Below, one piece after another: positions 47,201-58,962 of a DNA stretch of 64,000 bases. The translations under genes and the position numbers were made by a program. The stretch lies in the NCBI RefSeq assembly GCF_001632365.1, contig NW_024468511.1, forward strand, positions 1,311,663 through 1,375,662, written 5' to 3'. The DNA is from Laetiporus sulphureus 93-53 (lineage: Eukaryota; Basidiomycota; Agaricomycetes; Polyporales; Laetiporaceae). Numbering within the stretch: position 1 is the stretch's first letter; each line of letters begins with the position of its first letter. Below the pieces are notes generated by a model that worked only from the letters and a program-made list of their open reading frames with translations, searched no databases and was not told where the DNA came from.

Positions 47201-50200
47201 ACTTGGGTAAGAGGGCCATTTCTGGCAGAAATGATTTCTGAGGTTCTGATATTCTTTATAAACCTTGGTGATACTTCAAAATACCTTCCATTTTAAGCTG
47301 TGTCAAAATATTCACAGTGGGCTCAGAACTGCTTTCCATTATCTGAAACTTGGTTGGGCCATCATTCAGGTCCCTATGCCTCTCTGACCCCCTTTGTGAG
47401 CATTCAATTCACCCCTTCAGAATGTCATGAACCTTGGTGATACTTTAACATATCTGCCATTTTAAGATGTATCAAAATATTCAGAGTGGCCTCAGAACTG
47501 CTTTTCATCATTCAAAACTTAATTGAAAACATCATTCAGGTCACTAAGCTTCCCTGATTCCCTTCCTCAGCATTCAATCCACACCCCCAGAATGTCATGA
47601 ACCTTGGCAGTACTGCATAAGTTGAGCTGTGTTAGAATATTCACAGTGGGCTCAAAACTGCTTTCCATTATCTTAAACTTGATTGGAAACATCATTCAGG
47701 TCCCCAAAGCTTTTTTGATGTCCTTTCTGAGCATTCATTCTACAGCTCCAATATGTCATGAATCTTGTTGACACTTCAAAATATCTGTCATTTTGAGCTG
47801 TGTTAAATATTCAGAGTGGCCTCAGAACTGCTTTCCATCATCTGGAACTTGGTTGAAAACATCATTCAGGTCCTTAAGCATTCCTGATTCCCTTCCTGAG
47901 CATTAATCCACACCCTCAGAATGTCATGAACCTTGGTGATACTTTAAAAATATCTGTTATTTTAAGCTGTGTCAAAATATTCAGAGTGACCTCAGAAAAG
48001 CTTTCTGTTATCTGAAACTTGATTGGGGTCATCATTCAGATCCTTAAGCTCCTCTGACTCCCTTCCTGAGCATTCAATCTATACCCTGAGAATGTCATGA
48101 ATCTTGGTGAAACTTCAAAATATCTGCCATTTTGAGCTGTGTCAAAATATTGAGAGTGGCCTCTGAAAAGCTTTTCATTATCTGAAACTTGGTTTGCAAA
48201 TTCTGAGTGACCAACAAAGTTATAGATTCTGTAGCCCTCACAATTATTCACTTTTTTAAGCTAAAAGTCGGCTATAAATAAATATAATCACACTCACCAT
48301 GTTCATTGAGTATGTTGTATAGTATATATATGCTTTTGATCACACCCTGATGCTCTATACAACTCATACTTTGAAACATCAAACATGGCATGGCTAGAAC
48401 TTGTCTAGCTGAATACATATTCAGATTTGCTATATTATGAAGATGTTGACACATCACTCATGATGTGAGGCTGTATACTTGTAGGATTGATAACAAGATG
48501 AGTCTGACCTTTATGTTAGCATTTTGTGAAATGAGCTTCAGAGTGGCTGAAAGCATTACAGCAAAAGTGTGAAGGAGATAATACGTTCAAGCATAACTTT
48601 AAACAGACATGAAGATGGCTTAAGAAGAATATCCTCAAGACTATGGTATGGTCTGATCAATTGTCAAATCTTAATTTCATATATCATATTTGAAGTCATC
48701 TCAAAAAACACATTAGCAAGATATGAGAACATTACAGAATTGTAAAAGCAATTGAAAAAGAAATGAGAGGGTATTGACAGGTTTGTGCATCAGAGTTTGA
48801 TCAAAAGTGTACATAGATGGCTTAAGGGAGTGCTTAAGGCAAAGGGTTGATTAACCAAGTACCAGGGCTTTTAGGTTGGGAGTCTTTGAATTGTTAGTGA
48901 CAAAGGTGTGTAAATGAGTGAGCCCGATAGAATTGCATATATTTTCAAAACAAAGCATAAATATTTGATCAACAGATGCTTATTTGAAAGCTGAAAGGAA
49001 TGGCTTTCTAGTGCTATATTATCCGTGAGTATAGCAGCAGCCAATCTGAAGATAGAAGGGCAACAGTGAAAATTAAGGTGGCTGAAAACTTAATTGCAAC
49101 AATTATTGATTAAACAAGGAATAAAAAGTGTCATAACTTCGGAAAATGCTAAATGATACATTACTCAGATGATAGCATACTGTTGGCCAGATTAGACACA
49201 GCAGAAAATGATGAAATGCAAATGTTTGAAGTGTTTTGAAAGCATTCAATTAATTTGATGAATATTGACTGCAGATACAGCACTCTGATTGGCCATGAGT
49301 ATTTGCAGTTATTTGGATCAGCCACCTTGTCAATTGAAACTCCGATTCAAACCCAGCGCTCTATGAGCGTAGGCAAAATTAACATTTTTCGGACTAAAAG
49401 CATGATGTTCTGAGGCCCCAGAGCCTCAGGAAGAAGATCTTTCAATTTTGAAGGAATGAGATTGAGATTATCTCAAAGCATTGTGTGCACAATGCCAAGC
49501 TATGACATCTATCGTTCGGGCAACTAGCTAGTTGCACCAATGACAAACATCATAATTTGATCTTATTTGCGCATTGTGGCAACTTAAAGTGTGGAAATTT
49601 GGATGGCTGACATCCTGTAGCCTCAAATCTTGAGCCGGAAAATAATCTGCATGATGTTCTCATTGCAGGGGATGAAGATATAGTGTACTGTGTATTATCC
49701 ATGTGGTCCAACATTATAAAAAGTCAAAATATGGATCAGAATTTTCAACAGTTTATCATGGTGGCTGAAGACTCAGATTGTCTCACCTATTCTGCTTGTA
49801 TAGATGAAATGAGGAAATAGCATACAAAGTGAAGCATCAGCATGCAGTATACTCTATTGTACATGTCTACATATCAAATTGTCAACAATGTCTAAGCCTG
49901 CTAAGGTTTTTCAGTTCAGCCACAGCAGCACTAAGTGTTATTGTAGAAATTCATTGTTGAAGCTGTGCATAGATCATTTATATATTTCAGATATCGTATA
50001 AAGCCTTTACTCATTATGTCTCTTCTTCTGTGCATCTTTCCAGCAAGAGAAACATATGTAATACCCTCAGAAAACCATTAGCCACACTTGAAGCTGTGGC
50101 TCAGCCACTAAAGGCAAATAAGAGCAATCAAATTTACCATTGTGGCTGAGAACTCAGATTACATTAACCATTCTGCTTGTTTAGATGAAATGAAGAAACA

Positions 50201-51102
50201 GCATATGAAGTGAGGTATTAGGATACAATACACTCCACTGTGCAGGTCAAGGTTTCAAGTTATAAGTCATATCTAAGCATTAAAAGGTTAGCCACAGCAG
50301 CTTTGAATGTTACTGTAAAAATGCATTGTTGAAGCTGTGCACAAACTATTTGTATACTCTATTAAGCCTTTAGTCATAATCTCGTTGCTTCTACACATTT
50401 TTCGAGCAACAAAAGCATATGCAGCAAGCTTGGAAAGTCATTAGCCACACCAAGAGCTGTGGCTTAGCCATCAAAGCCAAATAAGGCCAATTAATCTACT
50501 CTGGTGCGGAAAACTTCAATTGCATCAATAGGACTTGTTTTTGTATGCTCAGAATGAAGAAGTTGAAGTGTAGAGCAATAAAATGTAGAGATCTATTCTC
50601 ATTTCTCAAGTAGAGACTATAATAAGTCCGAAAAATGTTAAACCATTCATTCTACATCACAAAATGGTGAATGCCATGGTTTAAACCGCTTTGAAGCCAT
50701 TGAATGCCATGGTTTGGATCGCTTTGAAGCCATTCAATACAGTGGTTTGAATGGTTTTGAAGCCATCAGCCCTTCAGGCATTAACCCTAGCAAATTCAGT
50801 GCTGTGATGGCTCTGAATATTTGCACCTGTTTGGATCAGCCACATCATGCAGGTTCAAACTCCGGCTTGTATGCTCATTAGAAAAGATAACAAACAGCAG
50901 TAAGAACAAAATGTTATCTAGTAAGAAAAATTTGAAGGAAGGGCCCTCTCCTAACCTCAGGACAGGGGTGGAAAATGAAACCACTTTGTAATGGTCTACG
51001 GTTTCACGCTTTGTTTAAGTATCTCATGGGGATGAAAAAATGCTGCATAGACACCCTAAGTGCCCAGTCTTGTACAAACTCTTTCTTTGTACCTCAGAAA
51101 TC
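47201..51102 (-). repeat. Giant inverted repeat, right arm
   Basis: Reverse complement of 38101-42002, including the satellite (about 47203-48191) and the 33-bp repeat (50668-50766). The outer end (50960-51102) has TG/CA where the left arm keeps CG (for example CATCCCCATGAG against CGTCCCCGTGGG on comparison). Confidence 0.92.
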
Positions 51103-52307
51103 GTAATGTGCTTGCAAACATTGCTGTCGTTCAAGTTACAGGCCATGGTCTGTAAGATTGCATAGATGTGAGATGTTCAACAAGAGAAGCATGAGAACAT
51201 TTGAGACAGAGAATGTGGCCAACAGGGCACCTCTAATAGAAAGAACATACTGTGGACCTAAAGGGGTGGAGACAATCAAGTATTCAAAAATAGTCAACTG
51301 GGTATGATGATTAGTGCAGAAATGAATGGACAAATATCACTACCTCAAATGTGAATGTGTGACCATGAAGTGGCACTGTGTCATGATATGATGGTCATGG
51401 TAGCAGCAGATAAGCTGTGTTCTCACACAAACCATCCTATATAATTGGCATAGCAATGTTCAACATCTTCAATTGCATCCTGTCAGCCATGACATACAGC
51501 CATCATGAACACTACCAAGGTTCATGACATTCTGGGAGTGTAGATTGAATGCTCAGAATGGAAATCAAGGGCTGTAAAGAGTTGAATGGTGAATTCAACC
51601 AAGTTTCAGATAATGAAAAGCTCTTCTGAGGTCACTCTAAATATTTTAACACAGCTCAAAATGGAATATATCTTGCAGTATCATCAAGGTTCATGACATT
51701 GTGGGAGAGGGGATTGAATGCCCAGGAAGGGCATTGAAGTCTGAGGCCCTTATTGGTGGCCTCAACCAAGTTTCAGATAATGAAATGCTTTTCTGAGGCC
51801 ACTCAGAATATTTCAACACAGCTCAAATCATGCAGTACTCTCAAGGTTCATAACATTGTGGGGGAGGGTATTGAATGCCTAGAAAGAACATCAAAGGGCT
51901 TGAGGCCCTGATTTGTGGTCTCAATCAAGTTTCAGATAATGAAAAGCTCTTTTACATATTACACATTGCAGACACTGCAGCATTTTATATTATTGGAAAA
52001 GATGACACAGATATATACACTAAACTTTGCTGAATCTCACCTCCAGGGATAAAAACACAGTCTTGCTACATACCATCACCTTTCAACTGTCTTCTTTGCC
52101 ATAATATTATGTTACTCTTAAAACAGCTGCATCTTGAACAATCACATCATTTTTTATCTCTGTCAAAGAGACTGATCTTGTAATGTGAATGACAATATAT
52201 ACCTCTCAATTAATGTGGTGAACATTTATAATAAAATTATAAACTTAATTATAAAAAATGTCAGGACCTCAGAAATCGTTTCTGCCAGAAATGGCCTGTT
52301 ACCCAAG
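51103..52307 (+). repeat. Dispersed repeat fragment with satellite units
   Basis: 51103-51500 is unassigned. From about 51510 to 51960 there are two to three degenerate ~170 bp units, then family 3' sequence ending with the conserved motif at 52262-52307 (ACCTCAGAAATCGTTTCTGC, then TTACCCAAGTA). Confidence 0.6.
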
Positions 52308-52716
52308 TATTCCATGATGTGCAAGGTTCTGGCAGCTTCATTAAAGTAGTAATAGACAAAAAGAAGTAACAAGCAAGAAGTTTGAGAATATAATAAGTTA
52401 TCTTATTTTGTGATTATTTCTGTCACAGCATTCATGATGTCATAAATCATGACAAAGCTCTTCTAGGACTTGCTCTGATAGTTTCTAAGTATATGGCCAA
52501 CACTCTTCATTTTTATATGAAAAATGACAGCCAACTTCTCAGAATTATCAGAGTTGTTTTTTTTATCATTGATGTAAGTGAGAATGAATTAAAAATTGAT
52601 TGTACCCTAGTTGCTATCAATCTTGTAATATGTGAGAAGATAGAGGCCATAACTTTAAATGAATGCAGGTGGTAGAAGACAGTGATTGGAGAGTATAAAT
52701 GCCTGGATTTCTCTGC
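52308..52716. other. AT-rich DNA, nothing recognised
   Basis: No gene, RNA or repeat landmark was seen. Confidence 0.45.
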
Positions 52717-53980
52717 CACTAGGTGAAGCAATCAATAATTTGAGGTGAAAGATGGTAAAAATATTGAAGAAAAAGTTCAAATCTTTTAAGCATCTTCACT
52801 GTCAATTTGTGATAAAAGTATTTAGAATATTTTTATCATCTTTTGTTGTGAAAGATGATGAAAAGATTGCAAGAAGATTGCATGAAATATTAATAATCAT
52901 TTCTTCAATCATTCTACAATCTTTCATACAAAGCTATGATGAAAAGTTTCAAAATCTTTTTTCACTCTTTTTTGATCAAAGATGATAAAAATATTGTGAT
53001 GATGTCACATCCTTCTATTCATATACTAAGCTAGTACTAAGATATGGAGGTTAATACTCAGGTTTATATGTGAACACTATATTAGTGCTATAGTCAGAAG
53101 AGTAAGACTAAGATTCTAATGTTAGCAGTATGCCAAAACTAAAATTTAAATGCTAGTACTATGCTAGTATTAAGGTCCGAAGGTTAGTACTAGCTAGCAC
53201 TAAGGTCTGCAGATTAGTACTAAGGTTTGAAGGTTGGTACTATGCTAGCACTAAGCTAGCACTAAAGTCCATACTATGCTAGTACTAAGGTCTGAAGGTT
53301 CGTACTATGCTAGTACTATGCTAGTCCTAGCATTCAGACCTTAGTACTAACCTCCAGACCTTAGTACTAGCTTAGTGCTAGCATAGTACTAGCCTTCAGA
53401 CCTTAGTACTAGCATAGTACTAACATTTGAACTTTAGTACTAGCTTAGTACTAGCATAGTACTAACCTTCAAACCTTAGTACTCATCTGCAAACCTTAGT
53501 ACTAGCTTAGTACTAACCTTCAGACCTTAATACTAGCATAGTACTAGCATTTAAATCTTAGTTTTAGCATACTGCTAACATAAGAATCTTAGTCTTACTC
53601 TTCTGACTATAGCACTAGTATAGTGTTAACATATAAATCTGAGTATTAACCTCCATATCTTAGTACTAGCTTGGTATATGAAAACAAGGGTGTGACATAG
53701 TCACAATATTTTCATTATCTTTGATCAAAAAAGAGTGAAAAAAGATTTTGAACTTTTCATCATAGTTTTGTATGAAAGATTGTAAAATGATTGAAGAAAT
53801 GATTTTTAACATTTCATGCAATCTCCTTTCAATCTTTTCATTGTCTTTCACAACAAAATATGTTAAAATATTTTGAATACTTTTATCACAAATTGACAGT
53901 GAAGATGCTTAAAAGATTTGAACTTTTTCTTTGATATCTTTACCATCTTTCACCTCAAATTATTGATTGTTTCACCCAGT
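52717..53980. mobile_element. Foldback element D (best preserved)
   Basis: 1264 bp. Left end CACTAGGTGAAGCAATCAAT, right end GATTGTTTCACCCAGTG. The left arm (to about 53160) pairs with the right arm (from about 53520): CATACTAAGCTAGTACTAAG against its complement, GGTGAAAGATGGTAAA against TTTACCATCTTTCACC, and so on. The core is TAGTACTAGCATAG-type units. Mirrored open frames in the two arms (52752-52985 and 53666-53851) encode similar peptides because the arms are inverted copies. Confidence 0.88.
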
Positions 53981-55668
53981 GTGCTGAGCCTTTTATATAC
54001 ACTGAGATGCATGAGCATCTAAAGGTCAACAAAAATGTAAGAATGCTGTAAACAACTCAGGCACAAAACATGCCTGAAGTTTGTTGAATGATAGAAGTAT
54101 AATTGCAATATAGAATCATAGTCAAGTATCCTGAACCTAATCAAAAAAAAAAAGGTTACAGCATGAAACAGGAAAAACTGTTTGCTGTAAGCCTTGCACC
54201 AGTGCTTCACAGCAAACTAAGAGACTCACTTGTTGTAGAGAGGCATATTCACAGATATTGAAACCAAGGCATTATTGATGAACCGTTCATGAGTGTTGTC
54301 TTTCAATGGTGCAAAATTTTAAAACTGTTCAGATTATTTTACTTAATGTAAGTTAGCATTGATTCTGACTGCATTATGTAAATATAGTTTTTCCTAAGTT
54401 TTACCGAGTGAGCGCTGATTCTAAGAATTGAGTCAGAACCACAATCCATTTGTTCCTTCCTCTATGAAGGAACTCATAAAGGTGATCATCATTCGCAATA
54501 CAGATATGTCTGATGCAAGAGTGAAAATCTTTTTCAGCTTCTGACTGAGCATGGAGGAAAACATTTTATGAGTGTTCATTTCCCTTTTCATATATTTCTG
54601 GTGTGACCCGTCAGGCTATATCATCATATCGATTTCATTAAGCTCTAATAATGTCTCACTCAGTTGTAAACTGCCATGATATTGATAGACCACTTCTGAC
54701 ATCAAACTCATGATGAAACTGAAGTACTGTATATGCTAAGAGTGCACGAGAATGAAAACATCCATACATCATTAACAGTGCCATCACTCACATGAAAAAG
54801 CTTCATAGCAGTGTGTTTAATTCAAACATGACCAACAGTTTGATGTCTACTTGTGCTAAATGCAATGCTATAGGACACAGCTTAATATACTGAAAAACTT
54901 GCCATCTGGCCAAAGTTCTTGAAATTGAAGAAGAGTGGATTGAATGGCTAAAATGGCCATGCCAGGCTTTTCAGCCTCAGAAAGGTGTGTCAAGTTAACA
55001 TTCAGGCCTTACAAAGACATCCTGAGCATTCTGACACAGCTCAATATGCTAGAAATTCTGCAGTCTGATTGAAGTTATTGAAAATCGGACAGAGACAATC
55101 AAATGTCTGAGAAGGCCATGCCAGAATTTTAAACATCAGAAAGCTGTTTCAAGTCAACTTTCAGGCCTTGCAAGAACATCCTGAGCATTCTGACATAGCT
55201 TGATATGCTAAAGTTCTGCAGTCTAGCCAGAGTTGTTGAAAGCTGTGATAATGATCTTTGCTCAGATGATATTACATAAAGTGCTCAGATGATATTACAC
55301 AATTTCAAAGTAGACTTTGATGACTTGATTCATATCTTACAACATTTTAAACATCAGAAGAAACTTATAAAATCACCATTAATCTCAGAATCTCAGAAAT
55401 TATTCCTGTCAGCAATGGCCCTCTTATCCAAGTCTGATCTAGCACACTTCCAACATCTGTGACATACACAGTAATAATCTATATAACAATGAGTGGCAAT
55501 GTTTCCAATCACTCTCAAGGAATGTTCAAATATGTCATCACAAGATTACCTTAGCATTGACTAAGTTTGAGTTCTGATTCAAAGTATTCAATTGGATGCA
55601 TCTCTTCAGTAAATTTATCATACAGAGTGAACCAAGGCATGGTGCATTTTCTTATTATTATCATTGTT
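53981..55668. repeat. Unassigned DNA with a diverged ~160 bp tandem repeat
   Basis: At 54875-55240 two to three units share CAGCTCAATATGCTAGAAA, TCTGCAGTCT, GGCCATGCCAG and CATCCTGAGCATTCTGACA, spaced about 160 bp. It ends with a version of the conserved motif (about 55390-55436). The rest shows no gene. Confidence 0.5.
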
Positions 55669-55992
55669 ACGATTTCTGAGGTACGAAGGAGAGTTTGTGC
55701 GACACTGGACACTTAGGGCGTCTATGTGACGTTTTTTCATCCCCGTGGGACACTTAAGCAATGCGTGGGAGAGTGGACCATTACAAAGTGGTTTCATTTT
55801 CTGCCCCTGTCCTGAGGTTAGGAGAGGGCCCTTCCTTCAAAACTTTTTTACTGTGTTACATTTTGTTCTTACTCAGATTTGTTATCTTTTGTAATGGGCA
55901 TACAAACTGGAGTTTGAACATGCATGACACGGCTGATCCAAACATGTGCAAATATTCAGAGCCAATCACAGCACTGAGTTTGCTAGGGTTTA

Positions 55993-56160
55993 ATGCCTTA
56001 AGGGCTGATGGATTCAAAGCCATTCAAACCATTGTATTCAATGGCTTCAAAGTGGCTCAAACCATTGGGTTCAAAGTCATCCAAACCAAGGCATTCAATG
56101 GCTTGAAAGCGATTCAAAGCAAGGCATTCAATGGCTTCAAAGTGGTTCAAACCACAGTAT
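55993..56160 (+). repeat. ~33 bp tandem repeat, five to six units
   Basis: Units such as GGCTTCAAAGTGGTTCAAAC with CAAGGCATTCAAT. It translates to a GFKAIQTKAFN-like repeated peptide, but no gene context supports a protein. Confidence 0.75.
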
Positions 56161-56644
56161 TCATTATTTTGTTATGTATTTCAGTACAGTGATGCAAACA
56201 ATGACTGATTTAACATTTTCCAGACTCATTATAGTCTCTCTTGAGAGACAAGCAATAGATCTTCACATTCCACTGCATTTCACTTCAATTCCTTCATTCT
56301 GAGCATATTGAAACAAGAGCTATTGATGCAATTGAGGTTTTCCATCACCACAGTATAGTGATCCATATTTTGACTTTTTTCAACTTTTGAACATACCAAT
56401 AATACATGATAGATTACATATTGATGCTCTGCAATCAGAGCTGCATGCAGACCATTTTCCGGCTCAAAAAAGCGAAGATTTGAGGTCACAGAATGTATGA
56501 AGATGTCAGCCACTCAAATTCTCACGCTTTAAGGTGCCACAATGTGCAAATAACACCATAGCTAGTTGCATGAATGCGCACATCATAGTTTGTCGTTGTT
56601 TGTAAACAACAGGAGTTGCGCTTTTTTAAAATTAAAAACACATA

Positions 56645-56735
56645 AAACTGCACAGACCAGGAATTGAACTTCGCACTTCCAGGACACTTATGTCTCAGAT
56701 AGTACCAACCATTCTATCCACTAGACCATCTGCTG
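56645..56735 (-). tRNA. Degenerate tRNA-like sequence
   Basis: On the minus strand, GATGGTCTAGTGGATAGAAT resembles an A box and GAAGTTCAATTCCTGG a B box, about 60 bp apart. The acceptor and T stems do not pair cleanly. It could be an intron-bearing tRNA pseudogene or the head of a tRNA-derived SINE. Confidence 0.35.
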
Positions 56736-57682
56736 TTTATGATTAACACAGCCCAAATATAATATACAGTGATTAACAAAGCTACACACATATTTTCGTG
56801 ATTTTTACTGTTTTTCTACCACCTTCAGATTGCCTGTAGCTATATTCACAGATAAAATAGTAATAGAAAGCCATACTTCTCAGCTTTCAAATGAGTATCT
56901 GTTAGCTGAATTATGATGATCTGTTCTGAAGATATATGCAACTCTATCAGATGAACTCATTTATACACTTTTGTCACTAACAAACTTCAAAACTCTAGTA
57001 TCTGGATAATCAGCCTTTTGCCTTAAACACTGCCTTAACCCATTCATGCATGTTGTGAATCAAAATCTGATGCACAAACCTGCCAATACTCTTTCATTTC
57101 TTTTTCAATTGCTTTCACAATTCTGTAATCTCTCTAAGTGGCTCCTCATGCCTTGCTAATCATTTTATGAGATACCTTCAAAGATGATCTATAAAATTGA
57201 GCTCTGATCATTGATAATGCCATATCATTGTCTTAATAACATTTTCTCTAAGTCAGCTAAGTCAAGCTTGAGATTATTATCTTGCTGAAACACCATCTCC
57301 TTCACTTTTGCTGCAATGCTTCAAGCCATTTTGAAGCTCATTTCTCAAAATGCTAACATAAGGTCAGATTCATCTTGCCATCAGTTTAGAGGTATATCTC
57401 ATTATAATGGAAAGCTCTTCTGAGGTCACTCTGAATATTTCAATGCAGTTTGAAATGGCAGATATCTTGCAGTTCTGCCAAGGTTCATGACAGTTCTGTG
57501 GGAGGGGATTGAATGCCCAGAAAGGGTATCAGAGTGCTCTAGGGACCTGCATGGTGGCCTCGACCAAGGTTCAGATAATGAAAAGCTCTTCTGAGGTCAC
57601 TCTGAATATTTCAATGCAGTTTGAAATGGCAGTTCTGGAGGGGATTGGCTGCCCAGGAAGGGTATCAGAGTGCTCTAGGGAC

Positions 57683-57871
57683 TGTTGAAATACAGCACTG
57701 GTTATTGGTGAGTGGCGCTGCCAGCTCTTGATGGTCCATGTGCAGGGGTCTCAGGGGTATATAAATACCTGTAAATAGAGCAGTGAATCCCATCAGTTTG
57801 TTCCTCAGATTACTTTGATCTCTGGTGGGAGATTGACTCTGTTCTGGCCGGTTCTGCATCTTAAGTCAACA
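57683..57871 (+). repeat. 5' LTR
   Basis: Starts TGTTGAAATACAGCACTGG, ends AAGTCAACA. Contains the TATA box GGTATATAAATACC. About 20 of 189 positions differ from the 3' LTR, mostly transitions, so the insertion is old. Confidence 0.9.
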
Positions 57872-57953
57872 CAAACTGATCACCTTATCAAGTTCTTGCT
57901 TGTTTGCCTGCCTTACTTCTCAGACCTAATCCTCATCCTCTCTATGTTGCACC

Positions 57954-58733
57954 ATGGCTGAAGAATCATGGGATACTGCCAAGGCCTCCCACTTGGTGGA
58001 GGATAACTATAGGCTGTGGGTGATAAAGATGCAGGTGGTGCTGGTGCAGAAGGATCTGTGGGAGCAGGTGGACATAGAGGTGGAGGTGAAGGAAGGGGTC
58101 ACACCAGAGGAGGCATTGAGCAAGGTGCTGCAAAAGCAGATGAAGGCCAAGATGGCCAAGGCGTGGGCAGAGATCATACTCTAGGTGGAAGAGGACCAGC
58201 TGAAACTTCTGGAAGAAGAGAAGGACTGTCAAGAGTGCTGGTTCAAGTTACGCAACACCCACAGGGCAAAGGGGTTCATCACAGAGTTGGCCAAGTGGTG
58301 GACATTCTATTATGTGCAGATGCAGGAGAGCGAGTCATGTCAGGGATGGATTGCTAGGGTGAAGGCTCTGGTGAGGGCACTGAAAGAGGTCAATGTCGAG
58401 GTCGATGAAATCCAGAAAGTGTTGGTCCTGGTCATGGGACTGATGGACAAGTATGGGTGAGTGGTGTCACAGGTCGATGATATGAACACCAGGGAACGGA
58501 CCTTCAACCGGATCAGCGTGAAGATCCTGAATGAGGAGATGAGGCATGGTGGACCAGATGGTGCGAGTGAGCTGGAGATGGTGAGCTACGTGGGATCAGA
58601 GGGTGCCAAGTCAAAGAAGTGAGGCCCTGTAACTTGCTACATGTGCGGGAAGACAGGGCATGTTCATCACGACTGCCCAGATAAGAAGGAAGCAGTGGGA
58701 GTTGCCGCAGTGGAGGATATCTTTGCATTTTGA
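57954..58733 (+). pseudogene. Gag with CCHC zinc knuckle
   Basis: 260-codon frame with three nonsense codons (58182, 58458 and 58620) at sites consistent with C-to-T change (CAG or CGA). It starts MAEESWDTAKASHLVEDNY. The middle (WFKLRNTHRAKGFITEL, MQESESCQGWIARVKALV) matches the Ty1/copia Gag helical pattern. Near the end CYMCGKTGHVHHDCPDKK is a C-x2-C-x4-H-x4-C nucleic-acid-binding knuckle. No protease, integrase or RT follows. Confidence 0.88.
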
Positions 58734-58773
58734 TGAATGGGAGGGCAGAAGCAGCAGCTGGCTCAAGGGAGTG

Positions 58774-58962
58774 TGTTAGAATACAGCACTGATTATCGGT
58801 GAGTGGCACTGCCAGCTCTTGATGGTCTGTGCACAGGGGTCTCAGGGGTATATAAATATCTGTAAATAGAGTGGTGAATCCCATTGGTTTGTTCCTCAGA
58901 TTACCTTGATACCTGGTGGGAGATTGACTCTGTTCTGGCTGGTTCTGCACCTAAAGTCAACA
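58774..58962 (+). repeat. 3' LTR
   Basis: TGTTAGAATACAGCACTG to AAAGTCAACA, preceded by purine-rich CTCAAGGGAGTG. Confidence 0.9.

Larger units (their letters stand above)
57683..58962 (+). mobile_element. Gag-only LTR retrotransposon (TR-GAG-like)
   Basis: 1280 bp flanked by the 5-bp target duplication GGGAC (57678-57682 and 58963-58967). The paralogous unoccupied sequence AGGGACCTGCATGGTGG occurs at about 57540-57556. Two 189-bp LTRs (TGTT...CAACA) bound a single gag frame; there is no room for pol. It must have relied on enzymes from another element. Confidence 0.9.

Noticed and set aside
52752..52985. Mirrored frames in foldback arms as a two-copy gene
   Set aside because: Inverted arms necessarily repeat the same frame; low-complexity peptide without a known domain.
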